Below, in pieces: positions 51,003-63,966 of a stretch of DNA of 64,000 nucleotides. A model generated the notes under the pieces. That model did not search any database. It saw only the letters and a program-made list of their open reading frames with translations, and was not told the origin of the DNA. This stretch comes from Dillenia suffruticosa (lineage: Eukaryota; Streptophyta; Magnoliopsida; Dilleniales; Dilleniaceae): positions 7,839,109 to 7,903,108 of the forward strand of contig JAVTVX010000009.1 in the NCBI GenBank assembly GCA_033439265.1, in the 5' to 3' direction. Position numbers and translations under genes: made by a program. The first letter of the stretch is position 1. Each line of letters starts with the position of its first letter.

Positions 51003-54000
51003 ATATGTTGCTAAACCATTCACTTCACTCTTTGTTTTCAAATCTTCACTAACTTCTAGTAATTTCAATATAGCAACCATTATTTGTGGAGATTGAAATT
51101 CTCTCGCTTTAACACTCTAAATATAACTTCCCAAAGTTATCTATGATGAATATGATTACCTTTTGAAACTTTCCATTGTTTAGCAGAAAAAGAAAACAAA
51201 GAATATATATGATGCACACTTAAGAAAAAAAGAAAAAAATATATGATTTTAATATAAGAATTGGCCATATCACAAAGTGTCAAACTAGTGTTATGGTACC
51301 AAAAGCCTTGAGTCTAATGATACAAAAAGCTCCTTTCTTGATGTGGGGTATCGAGTTCAAGCTCTATTTTTTTTCAAGACAATGTCCTCTTTTATATATA
51401 TATATAAATAATAATAAAACCAAAAAAAGAGAAAAAAGCTTGTGTTATGACAACCACATTAATAGCTTCGTATATTTGATCTCTTATTATATTTATTATT
51501 TCATCTAAAATAACTTAAAAAAGACCTTTCTCCATCTCTCAAAAAATCCTATAATTTTGTTTTTTGAAGTTGATGAAATATCCCCACTTCCCAATGTAAA
51601 ATAGATTTGCTCTTGATGACATATATTTCAAGTGCAATCAAAGTATGATCGAAGAATATTTTATTTCTATAACTTTTTAAAATTTATTTTTAATTTCACT
51701 TGCCAACAAATTTTATTTGTCGAATATATTCATACATCACTCGGTTCAAATTCTGCAATCATTACAATTAGATTTATTGCTTTCTTTATAGATCTTTCAT
51801 TTTTTTTCTCTAAAAGATGAATCATTTTTATTAAGATTTTTTTATCACAATAATAATTCTTAATCCTTTTTGTTTTTCAAACGTTCTCTATCTAATGTTA
51901 GTTTATCCCTTAACATTCTTATAAATTGTTTTATAGTTCAATATTCTTTTTCATAAATGAATTCAGGAACTCATATTACCAAAATTTTCTCGTTGCTTGT
52001 TTCAAGAGATTTTAGCTAAGTAAGCACATAGATTTCTCTCGATTTCTACTACATTCATTAGCTAGTTCAATAATAATATGAATAAAACTATACCTATCAT
52101 ATTTATTCTCTTGATTTATCAAATTTTGAATACATTGTATAGTAGAAAAATGTCTTAAGATCTTATTCTTTTGAAAATATATATTAATCACTCTAATTGA
52201 TCCTTTCAAATTATTCACATTTATGCTATCTTATATTAACATATATGTTGATACAAAATGATAACATATGATTCCATTATGTCATAAATGTCTTACAATT
52301 ACCGGTATTTTTTTATATATGTCAAATTATATTATTCTGAATATCATAATATATCAATATTTTTTCACAATATATTGACATATCATATATTTGAGAGAAT
52401 ATTTGATTAATTTGACTTTAAAGTTTTCTTTTTATATAGACACCCTAGTATAAAATACTCTCTTTGTTCAATATATTAAACTTATAATAAAACATAGAAA
52501 ATTTTCTCTCTCTATTTTCATGACGACTAATAAGTCTCCAAATTTTTATCAATATTGGTCCATTAATCAGATATTTTGACAATCATTTGATTCCTTTTGC
52601 AAGTTGGTCCTCATAATCTATATGAGATCTTCTTGCTACTTCTTGTATTTCATTGTCCTCCCACTTAGCTATGCTCACTTGTTCATTCAAGAAACAATCT
52701 CTCATATTTTCTAATATATATTTTATTGCTTATTATAAAAATTTATCAAGATCTCCTTTTTGAGATTGCATTAAAGTTTTAATTTTTCTATCTTTTTGTT
52801 AGTTTTAAATAACAAGGTTCATAATTTTTAGTTGACATATTTAAATTGTTATGAATAACAAAAGAAAAAAAATGTATACCCATAAAGTATAAATTTTAAA
52901 AATAAAATAAATTAATATAACAGAAGATTGAAAGTAGAAGGTGCATATGGAAGTTGATTTACTTGATTGCAAAAGAGATCACCACATGGAAATGGTTCAT
53001 TGAAATATTTTACTTCAATAATTATTAAAAAAGAATAGAAAAGAGCAAAGAAAATGATAAGAAAAAAGGCTTGATTTTATAAGGGAAAAAATTGAATATT
53101 ATAAGAAAATTGAATATTGATTCGGGAAAAAAATTACAATCTTTGGGGAAAGCAACCAACGCCTAGTTGGTTCAATAAAAAATGATTGGTATTTTTTAAA
53201 TAAGATTTCTGATTCAAATTTTATTAATGGAAAAAATAGATATTAGAAAAATTTTATCCATTAAGGATTTAACTTGATTTGAATCGAATTTAATCAGATC
53301 CGAAATAATTATTGAATACTGGTTGTTTATAAAAAGAAAAAAGGGAAAGCAACTAGATTATAGCTGATCAATTAATATGAAAGAATAAGATTCTATCTAT
53401 TAAATATAAGAATTTTATTAATTGTAAATATAGTATTAATAAATTATTGGGCTCAAAATCAACTAATATGAACTCCTAGTCTTTTTTTTTTTTTTGTTCC
53501 TCTTGCACTTCTCTTAGAACTTAGCTTATCTTCCCCACCATTGTTGAGGCACAAAATCTAATATTGTCAAGGTATACATAAAATCTGGTAATTTCTTTTC
53601 TTACTATTTTTATTGCCATCGCACGTGAATTTATTTCGATGAAGAAATTGTTTCTAACTTTTTTATTAATACTATCAGGTCACATAAACTTATTTTGCAA
53701 TACATAAAATTATTAAATTAAATTAGAACAAAAATTAAAAATATATATATTCTACAACCACAACAAGAAAAATTAGTTTACAAAGAATGGTTAAATTTAA
53801 TTGCAAAGAATTCAATTAATTTGAAAACATTATTTAAAAAGTTGGTAAATGGAAAAAAAAAAACTTTATGATTCAAAAACATCATTTTTTTTGGAAACAT
53901 GAATTAAATTTTATTACTTAATGTGAAAATTTTTTTATTATAAAAACTATGATTAGACTAAATGAAATAAATTTTAAAGTGTTATTAAGTTGTGAAAAGC

Positions 54001-54290
54001 AAAATAAAATTAATTTTTTTATATATCTTTTAAACCTAAAGTTCATGCTCATCTACAAACATTTTTAAAATTTATAAATATTTTTGTTTTCAAAACACAA
54101 ACAAAATTCAAATAAAAAATACATTATAGCCAATAATTACAAACAAAATTTTAAAAATAAATTGCAAAGCGGTTCACTATCAATATCACCCATTTCAACA
54201 TATCAAAACTTATTTTTATAAAATTATCAATAGATTATATGTTAGTTATTTAAAAAGATATGATAAGTATTCAAACCTAATTTAATTGAT
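51003..54290. other. A/T-rich DNA, no gene recognised
   Basis: Very A/T-rich. On the minus strand between about 51640 and 52700 a broken frame with mixed residue composition (for example SFIHIIIELANECSRNREK at 52035-52095) hints at an old decayed coding fragment that I cannot assign. The rest shows nothing. Confidence 0.4.
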
Positions 54291-54299
54291 AAAATTTAT

Positions 54300-55335
54300 A
54301 CTAAAGTATATTTAATTTTTTGATCTATGAAAGCAATAAAATATTTATATCTGAAGTATGATACAATAGGAGAAGTCCATATATCTGAATAAACCAACTC
54401 AAAAGCACTTTTATAAATAGTTTTTGAATTTTGGTACATCGTTCGTATTTCTTTCCCCAAAATACAAAATTTACAAAGTCTGTCTTATAAATAAATGGAT
54501 GGAAATTAAAGCTTGCTTGTTAAGGTGTTCAGGGTGCTTGTGCCAAAGAGATGGCTCTTGCTTGATACAAGTAGCAAGTGTGTGTTAATTTTGATCCAAA
54601 AAGTATAAGTCGCTTTGTCTAGAACCTTTGTCAATCAACTGATTTAACTTGAAATCCTAAAATGTGACACAATCTAGGTCAAAACAACTTTACACATGTG
54701 ATCTTTAGTGATTTTGCTAACGGATAATATGTAAGAAGTGAATTGAGGAACTTATAAAGCAGGTGTAGTTTTGCCAAAAATATTCACTTCTCTTGTTTTC
54801 TTAACTTTCAAATCTTTTTTGTTAGCAACGCTTACTATCTTATGGTTGGGAAGGAGTGGAGTTTAAATTTTTTTATTTTTTTATCCCTAACCATATGTTA
54901 GTCGTATCCCTAATCAACGAGCCATTTTTTAGAAGGTAAATGAGATGAGTTTAGAGGGATACCAGCTTTAGATGCAAGGAGATGTAAGACTTTGGCCATG
55001 TCATCCATTCTAGTTGTGAGTGTAGCATATTGAGCTACTATAGGATGATCTTGCTGATCTTAACTTTTGAAAGGCTTGGGCCTTAGATGCTAATGAAGGA
55101 GCCAACACTTATCCTTGGTGTAGTTCTTCTTTTTGCAGTAAGAACACACTTCTTCCTTTTTAGAATCTTCCTGGCCATGTGATCCTTAGTGTTGGTTGAG
55201 AAATCGTGAGCTTCAATTTTGGATTTTGAAGCTTCTTCTAGACGTATGCTCACTTCTGCCATTTGAATCATGTTTTGAATCTCTTATAGGGTTGAAAATT
55301 CTTTCATTTGCAAGATTTCTTGTTGGCCCAAAGTC
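54300..55335 (-). pseudogene. Relic of the copia 1 family (gag to integrase piece)
   Basis: The minus strand from 55335 reads LQMKEFSTL, then AEVSIRLEEASKSKIEAH and a broken zinc knuckle (55083-55271), each matching copia 1 gag. It continues with VSKITKDH (54715), LFGTSTLNT, CKFCILGKEIRTMYQ and FELVYSDIWTSPIVSYF (54330-54480), matching copia 1 integrase. Frameshifts and stops throughout; both ends truncated and no LTRs. It is far more diverged than the copy in HDA15. Confidence 0.8.
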
Positions 55336-55973
55336 AATACAAAAAGTAAAATAGTAGAAATTAGATATATTTTGTTAATAAAAAAAAAGCCACTATAAAT
55401 TTATCCATGAGAATATGAGGGAAACATAACATTTTCAATTCCCAACCCAAATACATACTCCTCCTAACGAGATTAGAACTCAATAAGGGCACTAATCTTT
55501 ATCCCCTTAGACAACCAATAAATAAAATATCTAAAAAAATGTAATAATCCGATTAGTAGTAAAGGGAGAATATGGCAAACCCAGATTACCCAAGTGTTTG
55601 AAAGTCTCCCTATCATTTGGCTATACCGACACTTTGATAGTTCTATTGAGATGACCAGTTCCAATAGTTGCTGCACTTAGGATTAACCAATGGCTGCCAT
55701 GCTTGATAAGCTTAGCTGCCTACCTATATTAGCTGATGACTACTATGCTAGATCAGGTAGTAGATCAATTGAAAGTGCCAATAGATCAGTTGAATTAGTG
55801 GATGAGTTAGCTAAGAATCGCCCCTGATGGTTAATTGATATTAAACCCAATAGATTAGTCGATGCTACTATGAAGAGGGGGTTTAAAAAACAGGGATTGT
55901 TTGTTATTCAGGCTAAGAATGGTTTGTAAATGGTGCAGTATGGAACTCATTATGGGTTATTATGTAAGGATTC
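55336..55973. other. Repeat-like DNA left of copia 3
   Basis: Contains words such as TAGTCGATG and AGATCAGTTGAATTAG. Similar TAGTCGATT/TAGTCGGCT words occur at 60500-60780 on the other side of copia 3, suggesting copia 3 landed in an older repeat. No gene. Confidence 0.35.
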
Positions 55974-56582
55974 TATAAATTCAATAGGCAACGGAGCAGG
56001 ATTAAATCTGTGCAAACATACTTCAAAGAATTTCAACAACCATATCAGATCGATCACGAACTACACACACATCCGATCACTAAGCTATCCACATGAAACA
56101 CTTCTTGAGATCTTCAAAAAATTGATTAATGTGAAGTAAAATATGCTAGATCCTTGGGAGAATTGCTTTTTTTTTTTTTTTCTCTCTTTTGAAAAGAACA
56201 GACGTGTGAAACTATCTTTTATATAGTTTTAAGAAAAATCATTCCCTTTTTTGGGTGTTTTCAAGGTAGCTACATATTGTTGCACATTATCTCTCTCCCA
56301 AACTTGTTATAGCCTATTTATAAAAAACAATTTCACTATTATCATTTACTAAGTTTTTGTCCAACAAAAACTCTGTTAATATACTAAAATTGTTATATTA
56401 TTATTAGGTATTTGTGATTAATTAAATCACCAATTAATCATCACAATTATCATATAATTATGTCAATCATTTTAACCCAAGAAATTGATCCTTTTGTGTG
56501 TGACCCTTTAGGTCCTAATCACTTGGCAACAAACATAAATTATAATCTTATAATTAAATTGGTTTTAGTACAAAAACCAACA
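55974..56582 (-). repeat. 3' LTR of copia 3
   Basis: Co-linear with 59731-60325 with many scattered substitutions and small indels. The inner TATAAATYCAATA border is shared but the expected CA end is not evident. Confidence 0.85.
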
Positions 56583-57839
56583 AACTTCCACTTGGATTAA
56601 AGTCACTTTGATCTTGAGAATTCTAAGATTAGATAAATTAAACAAATTTAATTTATCATTAATTCAATAATTAACTAATTTATATTTATAGAACAAGATT
56701 GGCAGCTAGCTAGGCATAATGACCACTAAGTTAAGAAAAGTCAAGTGATCGACTTTACCTATCCATGAATCAGATCTGTGTAATTGATATTCCTTAACCA
56801 TACTATATCCCTTACTAGTACAAGAGTAAGGTATAAATACCAACTTTTCATGTACTAATTATTATCATTTTTTGTTCTCAAAATTCAACTCCTCTAAATA
56901 AATTTAGAAACATTTCTAAATTCAATTACTCGTTTACAATCATTCTGAGTTGATATTTCAACAAGTGACTACCTATACTCTCCCACTATTAGGCATGGTG
57001 AATTCTATCTTGATCATAAACTATCAACATGTGTTTCCTATTATACCCAACTTCTATCGTACATATAACCGATTACAATTATGTATTAATAGAGTCAAAG
57101 TGCAATTATCTACACCAAAGATACTCTTATGACACTTATATTACTATTATGTAAAGATTATACCATTGCCACTCACATAGTTAACCTTATGGAAATCTCT
57201 AGGTGTATCAATCTAGTGAATTTGTTCCTTAACAATCTACTCATATATCATCATATGTGCTAATTTTTTCGTATTAACAATATCATTTATTTTGTTAATA
57301 CTATGATTAAGAATATTTAAGAATAATAAATAAATATTATTCTAATGATATTATTATTATATAAATATATAAATATATATTTCAAAATGATAAAATGTCA
57401 TATTATTATTGTATCATATCATAATAACAACCAAAATATGATGATTTGTTAAATAACAGTCACCTTTCTACTTTGACTAAAACTAATCATTCAAGTACTC
57501 TAGATCGAATGAATACACATGACTATCATGTTTCTTTTGAGATAACGGTTTAGTCAATGGATCAACTATGTTATTCTCATTAGGAATCTTTTCTATTTTA
57601 ATTTCATTTCTACCAGTTATCTCTCTAATAAAACGATAGCGCCATAAAACATGTTTGGATCGATGATGAGACCTAAGCTCCTTTGCTTGTGCAATAGCTC
57701 CATTGTTGTCACAATATAAAGATATTGGATCAACTATTCAAGGAACCACTTCAAGTTCAAAAATAAACTTTTTGATCCAAACAGCTTCCTTAGCAGCTTC
57801 TAAAGTCGCAATATAATCGACTTCTATTGTAGAATCTAC

Positions 57840-59717
57840 AGTAATATCTTGTTTGGAACTTTTCTAAATAGCTGCACCACCATTCATGATAAATATGTAC
57901 CTTGACTGAGGCTCGCAATCTTCTTTATTAGATTGAAAGCTAGTATTAGTAAATCCACATACTTTAAGTTTAGCCCCTCTATAAATCAAAAATAGTATGC
58001 TCGTAACACCTAGAGTATAGGCGACATTTGGTCTTGTACACAACATAGCATGCATGATTGATCCTACAGTAGAAATATAAGGAACATTTTGCATCCAATG
58101 TTTCCACATTCCTCTTTGGATACATGTCCTTAGAGGGGTAGATCTCATGGGACATGGGAAGATAACTTTTCTTTGATTGATCCATATTAAATTTTTTCAG
58201 CATTTTTTCAATATATTTTGACTGTGAAAGATGAAACAACTTGTTAGATCTATCATGATAGATCTTAATTCCCAAAATATAAGTTGTTTCTCCTAAATCT
58301 TTCTTTGAAAAGTTTTTGGACAACCATGGCTTTACGGATTGTAGCGTTGGTATACCATTTTCCATTCATAATATGTCATCCACATATAAAATGAGAAAAA
58401 TTACAATAATGTGATTAATCCTTTTGTATACACAAGATTCATCTTCGTTTTTATGAAATCAAAACTTTTGATTGTTTCATCAAAACGAATATTCCAACTT
58501 CTAGAAGTTTACTGAAGCACATAAATGGATTTTTATAGTTTACGTACTTTATTAGGGTCTTCAAAGATAAAACCGTCAGATTGTGTCATATACATTTCTT
58601 TTTGCAAATTTTCGTTAAGAAATATTGTTTTAACATCTATTTGCCAAATTTCAAAATCATAATATGCAACTAAAGCAAGTAAATCCTAATAAATTTCAAC
58701 ATGGCAACCGGTGAAAAGGTTTCATTATAGGCTATACCATGTTTTTGTGTGTAACCTTTTACAACCAGTCATGCTTTATAGGTAGAGATATTACTATTTA
58801 TGTTTATCTTCTTTTTGAAGACCCACTTGCACCCTATGGATTTTACCCTTTGAGGTGGATTGACTAATATCCATACCTTATTGTCATACATGGAATTTCA
58901 TGGCTTGAAACTACTTCTAAGAGTCCTTATCTGATAAGACATCTTTGTAGGTAGTAAGTTCATCACTATCAATAACAAACATGTAATCATACCTCTGAGG
59001 AGGATGACGTATTCTACTTGACCTACGCTCAAGTTGTGTATCCTGAGCTTTAGGTTCTACCGCATTATCATGAGGTATAAGCTCTTATTCCATCTTCTTT
59101 TCTTTACTCATTTGTGATTCAAAAATTTCTTCAAGTTTTATTTTATTCCCAGTAACAATTTCTAGAATAAACTCTCTTTCCAGAAATGTAGTATATTTTG
59201 AGACAAACACTTTTTATTCATTGAAATTGTAAAAGTAATATCCAAAAGTCTGTTTTGGATATCCCACAAAATAACATTTATCAAATTTCATATCAAACTT
59301 GTCTGATTCAACTTTTTTCACAAAAGTAGGACATTCTCAAACCTTTAAATATTTAAGGTTTGGTTTCTTTTTGTACCATATCTCGGGTAAAATCTCCAAC
59401 TTTGGAGATGGAGTATGGTTTAAAAGATATGAAGCAGTATTTAGAGTATATTCCCAGAATGATTTTGAGAGAATTACATAATTCATCAAGGAACGAACCA
59501 TATCTAATAAGATTCGATTTTTTTAGATATACCATTTAATTGTGGTATATAAGGAGGAGTTTATTGTGAAAGAATTCTATTTTCTTTACGATAATCTTGA
59601 AATTCTTGATCTAGGTATTCACTATCTCGATCTGATCGAAATATTTTAATATTTTTACCAAATTGTTTTTCAACTTCGTTTCTATATCTTATGCACATAA
59701 ATATCAATAACCTTAAT
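57840..59717 (-). pseudogene. copia 3 partial integrase, RT and RNase H, broken
   Basis: Begins inside the integrase core (EVEKQFGKNIKIFRSDRDSEYL, about 59600-59680). RT pieces follow, including CKWVFKKK-like sequence (about 58810) and an intact YVDDIL (about 58375-58395) directly followed by TGA. From 58365 the RT C-terminus and connection read FSKKDLGETTYILGIKI and SQSKYIEKMLKKFNMD. RNase H continues in a shifted frame (VGSIMHAMLCTRPNVAYTLG, about 58000-58065). Stops are frequent. Confidence 0.82.
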
Positions 59718-59730
59718 GCTATGATACCAC

Positions 59731-60325
59731 TATAAATCCAATACACAATGGAACATGACTAAATCTGTGCAAACATACCTTAAGGAATTTTGACAACCGG
59801 ATCAGATTGATCACAAACCACACATACGTCTGGTCTCTAAGGTATCCACACGAAACACTTCTTGGGATCCTCAAAGGCTTAATTAATATGAAGTAAAATA
59901 TGCTAGATTCTTGGGAGAATTGTTTTTTTTTTCTTTTGAAAAGAATGAAACTACTTCTTATATGGTTTTAAGAAAAACCGTTCCCCTTTTTGGGTGTTTT
60001 TATGGTAGTTAGACATGAATGCACATTATCTCTCTCCCAAAGTTCACATTATAATCTATTTATAAAAAGAAATTTTACTATTATCATTTACTGAGTTTTT
60101 GTCCAACAAAAACTCTGTTAATAGACTAAAATTGCTATTTTATTATTAGGTATTTTGGATTAATTAAATCACCAATTAATCACCATAATTATCATATAAT
60201 TATATCAATCATTTTAACCCAAGAAATTGCTCCTTTTGTGTGTGACCCTTTAGGTTCCTAATCACTTGGCAATAAATATAAATTATAATCTTAAAATTAA
60301 ATTGGCTTTAGTACAAAAACCTACA
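59731..60325 (-). repeat. 5' LTR of copia 3
   Basis: Followed on the minus strand by the primer-binding site at 59729-59718. The outer boundary is set by loss of similarity to the other LTR after CTACA. Confidence 0.85.
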
Positions 60326-62963
60326 CATCAAACTTGTTATCTCTTTCAATGGAGGAGACAACACTTGTTGAAGTCATTCATACCTATCATCATCTTCTCC
60401 CTTTATAAAAGATGCCATAACAATTGGCTGGTCATGAGTGATAGTTTTTTTGTTCATCAACTAAGATCGATTGTTTGTGCCTAATTTGCTCAGCTAAAAA
60501 CCAGTCGATTAAACAATGGTTGGCTGGCTAGCCATTTGATACCTTTCTTTATGCTATTGAGCTGGCAGCTGAACATTATCCGATTAAATAGTAGTCGGCT
60601 CTCTAGTCGTTTGATACACGCTAGTGCTATATGCAGCCGCTTTTGATCATTATCAACTTGACTACTTGTCTACAAAATAGGTACCTTGTCATTTTGAGCT
60701 ATGGAAATTGATAGGGTGATCACTCCAATGGTCGACTAGCAAATGGGCTACCATGGATAATTAAGTTACCTAGTCGATTGTTGAACTGGGGTTGCCGAAT
60801 GTGATGAAAAGAATTCAGGTCATGAAAAAGTTGATCTAACTTGTAGCAGCCCTTCTACTTGCACCTAATGAAGGTAGTGACAAATTTAAAACATATTTAA
60901 AGGCGGTCTAACTTGTGACAATACTTCCATTTGCATCTGGTGATAGTAGTGATGGAGTTTGTATGTTCTTCTTTAAACAGATCTCATATGCATATGACCA
61001 AATCTGTTGACAAACACCCCAAATAAATTTACTAAAGAAGTACCACCGGGTATCCTAAAAAAAGTGTTGAGTCGATTTTTAGTTTTCTAACAGAGGCTAC
61101 TAATTTTAATAAATTGGCACTTAAATCGTGTGACTCCTTTTGATTAGGCAATTATACTAACGAAGGAATTTTGTCCAGTAGTTATGGGTTCAGAGGGTAC
61201 TCCAAAAAACTCATGAAAAAAAGGGCCAATGATAGATGGATTGAATGAAATCAAAATGCAAAATTTTTGCTAATCTAACTATTTGCTGAACTTTTTCTAA
61301 CTGATGTGCAAAGTTTTTGTGCTAATACCTTCATTTGCACACAAATGCGCCAAAGGGGGCTACTCGACCATAGCCTAGAGCCATAAGGCTCAAACATTAA
61401 GGAGGAACAAAAGGAGCCTCACTCTTACACAACAAGGACATCATTATCATTCCTTTGACTCTTTGATTCTGCTGCTTTCTGTTGGCAACTCTCCATTTAG
61501 TTTCGGATTCACTAGCTCGAGGATGGCGATCCCCGTCGCCTACCACTTCTTTGCCCTTAGGTGATGACAATGTCCGAATAGGAAAGAGATAGAAAAAAGA
61601 GACAGAAAAAGGGATTCCCCAACTACGGTGATGGAGCCTCATTGTACTGGGACATGTTAGTAGACGTGCACATCTAGTCTTGCTCATTTTGTTATGTACA
61701 CTCCGAATCTATAGAAACGCCAACTCATTCCTTTAAGGTTGCCCTTGTGATCATTTTCTGCATTGCATTCTGCATGAATTTGATTCCATTTATTACTTGA
61801 ATGCATAAAGGCATATCTCAAGGTCTATCCCCGTCTCTCTCTCTCTCATTTATGTTCTAACATTTCAACTTGCTTCCTAAACCCAAAGTTCTAAATCATT
61901 GGGTTAGAAATTGATAGTGGTAAATGGCACATCATCTACTCATATACGATAATTCTCAAAAAATTTTTAGTTTGATAATCAATTTCTAAGATTGAATTAT
62001 TATTATTTTTTAATTATGTAAAAAATGCGGCTTAGCTTGCAAAGGGCATGACACGGTAAAAATCATCCTCATGTAAATTAGATCCAGAGGGAAGAGAATA
62101 CACAAAAGATACAACATGATTTTTGGGGCTGAGGGTGCCAGCTTGCTTACAATGTGGGGGCAAAGTGGGTCAAATCGAATGGAAAAGAATCAGACATTGA
62201 TGTGGTAAAACAGGATGGGCCAGAGATTCAGGGACCTACTTCTGGGACATGATAAGGTATGCTATCTAGCCAATCAAATTTCAATAAAAATCTCACCAAT
62301 GTCCTAATACTATAGTCAGACGTTAAATTCTTTTAACTAATATCTCAAATTTAAATTTTATGAATGAAAAATTAGGTTTTAGAAAATTCAACCTCTAAAT
62401 AAATCTCATACTACTCAGTCAAATTAGTCGGATTAACCCGGATAACGGTCGGTGTCAAATATCAATTTAAAAAAAACAAATCTATAAAAATCTCTTTGGG
62501 CATGTATGATTCATCAACATGATTGAAAAATGACAAGTGACTCCTACCTTTAATATTGCAATAACCCCTTTTTGCTCTTGAGCCGTAAAACATCAAAAGA
62601 GTTGATTTCTACATGTTCCCCAATTTTTGACTAGTCATGCATTGTCGTGAGTTTACTAAAAGATTTTGAAATAAACCAAATAAAAATACATAATAATAGT
62701 GATACTATCTTATATTTTTTGCTCATTAAGGGTATCAAATGACACTAAATTTGAGTTATTAATAAATCTAGAATTTTACACAAACAAACATATAGTTTTC
62801 TTAAAAAAGTTCGAGTTCAGGTAATAAGTTTAGTTTATTTAATAGCTATGGGGAAGAGAGTAAATTTCCATTGTGTAACATTTTTCTCAACCCTCTCTCC
62901 TCTATGTCTAGCATTTGCTATAGCAATGGACATTATAAAATACAATTGTTTAATATTGAAATT
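60326..62963. other. Intergenic DNA, no gene recognised
   Basis: 60480-60800 has recurrent TAGTCGATT-like words. A 96-codon minus-strand frame at 61397-61687 has mixed composition but no recognised domain or splice context. The rest is A/T-rich. Confidence 0.45.
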
Positions 62964-62973
62964 AGGTCCAATA

Positions 62974-63178
62974 TACCAACGTCAGATAATTCAATTGATC
63001 CGAAAACTGACGTCCCTTAACCATGATCTGAAGTTCGATCCTCCATGTGAACGGAAAAATCAACGCCGAGAGACCTACCCCCTCAATTGGGTCTTGCAAG
63101 CGGTTGATCCAGATTAGTAAGAACAAAACCTCAAATACTATGATGGTGGTTTAGCCATTGTGCCCAAAAAGAGAAATA
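62974..63178 (+). mobile_element. tRNA-derived SINE, second copy of the same family
   Basis: It shares with the copy at 956-1155 the block CTGACGTCCCTTAACYATG (from 63007), a B box GTTCGATCC (63033-63041), the stretch GAAAAATCARCGCCG and CCCCTCAATTGGG, and the end TTAGCCAT. It is flanked by a 10-bp direct repeat AGGTCCAATA (62964-62973 and 63179-63188). The A-box region is more decayed than in the first copy. It overlaps a meaningless 89-codon open frame. Confidence 0.78.
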
Positions 63179-63189
63179 AGGTCCAATAC

Positions 63190-63250
63190 AAGCAAGTATA
63201 GCCGGGTGGTAGTGCATCCGATGTAACTTCATTCCGGGAACATGTTTGAA
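63190..63250 (+). repeat. Possible degenerate tRNA-like sequence next to the SINE
   Basis: The sequence AGCCGGGTGGTAGTGCATCC (63201-63220) resembles a tRNA D-arm/A box. A weak B-box-like TTTGAATTG follows about 27 nt downstream. It does not fold into a full cloverleaf by eye. It could be the head of another SINE or a decayed tRNA pseudogene. Confidence 0.3.
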
Positions 63251-63419
63251 TTGTAGTGACTTCAGTTTATTTGAACGAAAAAAGTAAACCCCCATTGTAT
63301 AATCTTAGACTTCAATGCTCCACATGAGCCAAAAAAGAAATTGCGTCTATGTTAATGATCCTGAAATTATAATATTAAATAGTAATAATATATTTTTCTA
63401 TGTTTTGTACTAGATCAGG

Positions 63420-63600
63420 CAGGACCATTGGTTTGGTTCCGAACCATAACCGAAACTGTAACATCGGTTTCATAATGCTTTTTAAATCGGAACCGACAAG
63501 CTAGCGGTTCAATTCCAATTCCTATGTTTGGAACTGCAATTGAAAGCGAAACCGGAGTCAAAACCAAAGTTCTTTCACAGTTCCATCATTCAAATGTAAT
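63420..63600. repeat. GGTTCCGGTTC-type low-complexity sequence
   Basis: Degenerate alternation of GGTTYCGAACC, GAAACCG and CGGTT words, a simple-sequence type common in plant intergenic DNA. Confidence 0.5.
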
Positions 63601-63714
63601 AAAAATCAAACACAAATAAAAATAATTCAATACAGGGGATTGAATGTATCTATGGTCATTTGCGATTTCAACCGGCTCTTACAACGACTGTAATACCTCT
63701 TATCGATTCCTTGG

Positions 63715-63966
63715 ATATATAAATCCATTTCATCCGTCATGATTGTTGCAGCTTGAAGAAAGGAGGGAGAGAGAGAGAGAGAGAGAGAGAAGAGAGAAGA
63801 AAAGGAGAGAATGGTTTTGGGTTCAAGGATTGATCACGGTCAGTATGAAGCTGAGGTGGCGCGAGGGAATTGTGGAGTCTGTCACTTCAGCAACTTATGT
63901 AATATCAAATCAACAATTGTTATTTTACGCCTAACACGACATCGTGCTGCTTCAACTTTTAACGAT
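63715..63966 (+). promoter_or_regulatory. Possible promoter and first exon at the window edge
   Basis: TATATAAAT at 63715-63723, then a GA-rich leader (63763-63810), then an ATG at 63811 in a locally more GC-rich stretch open for about 50 codons to a TAA at 63964-63966. This arrangement resembles a plant promoter, 5' UTR and start. The peptide is not recognised and may instead be the start of a spliced gene that leaves the window. Confidence 0.3.
63766..63790. repeat. (GA)n microsatellite
   Basis: About 12 GA units in the purine-rich leader-like stretch before the ATG at 63811. Confidence 0.9.

Larger units (their letters stand above)
55974..60325 (-). mobile_element. Ty1/copia retrotransposon 3, internally deleted
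   Basis: About 4.35 kb on the minus strand. LTRs 59731-60325 (5') and 55974-56582 (3') begin TGT[TA]GGTTTTTGTAC. A primer-binding site TGGTATCATAGC lies at 59718-59729 (one mismatch to the initiator-Met tRNA complement in the shown part). The purine tract AAGTGGAAGTT precedes the 3' LTR. Internal sequence starts inside integrase only a few bases after the primer site, so gag, protease and the integrase N-terminus are gone. No flanking duplication was found. Confidence 0.85.

Noticed and set aside
61397-61687. 96-codon minus-strand open frame with mixed composition
   Set aside because: No domain, splice or promoter context that I recognise; could be chance.
62848-63117. 89-codon open frame on the plus strand
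   Set aside because: Its second half is the SINE body and it has no domain.
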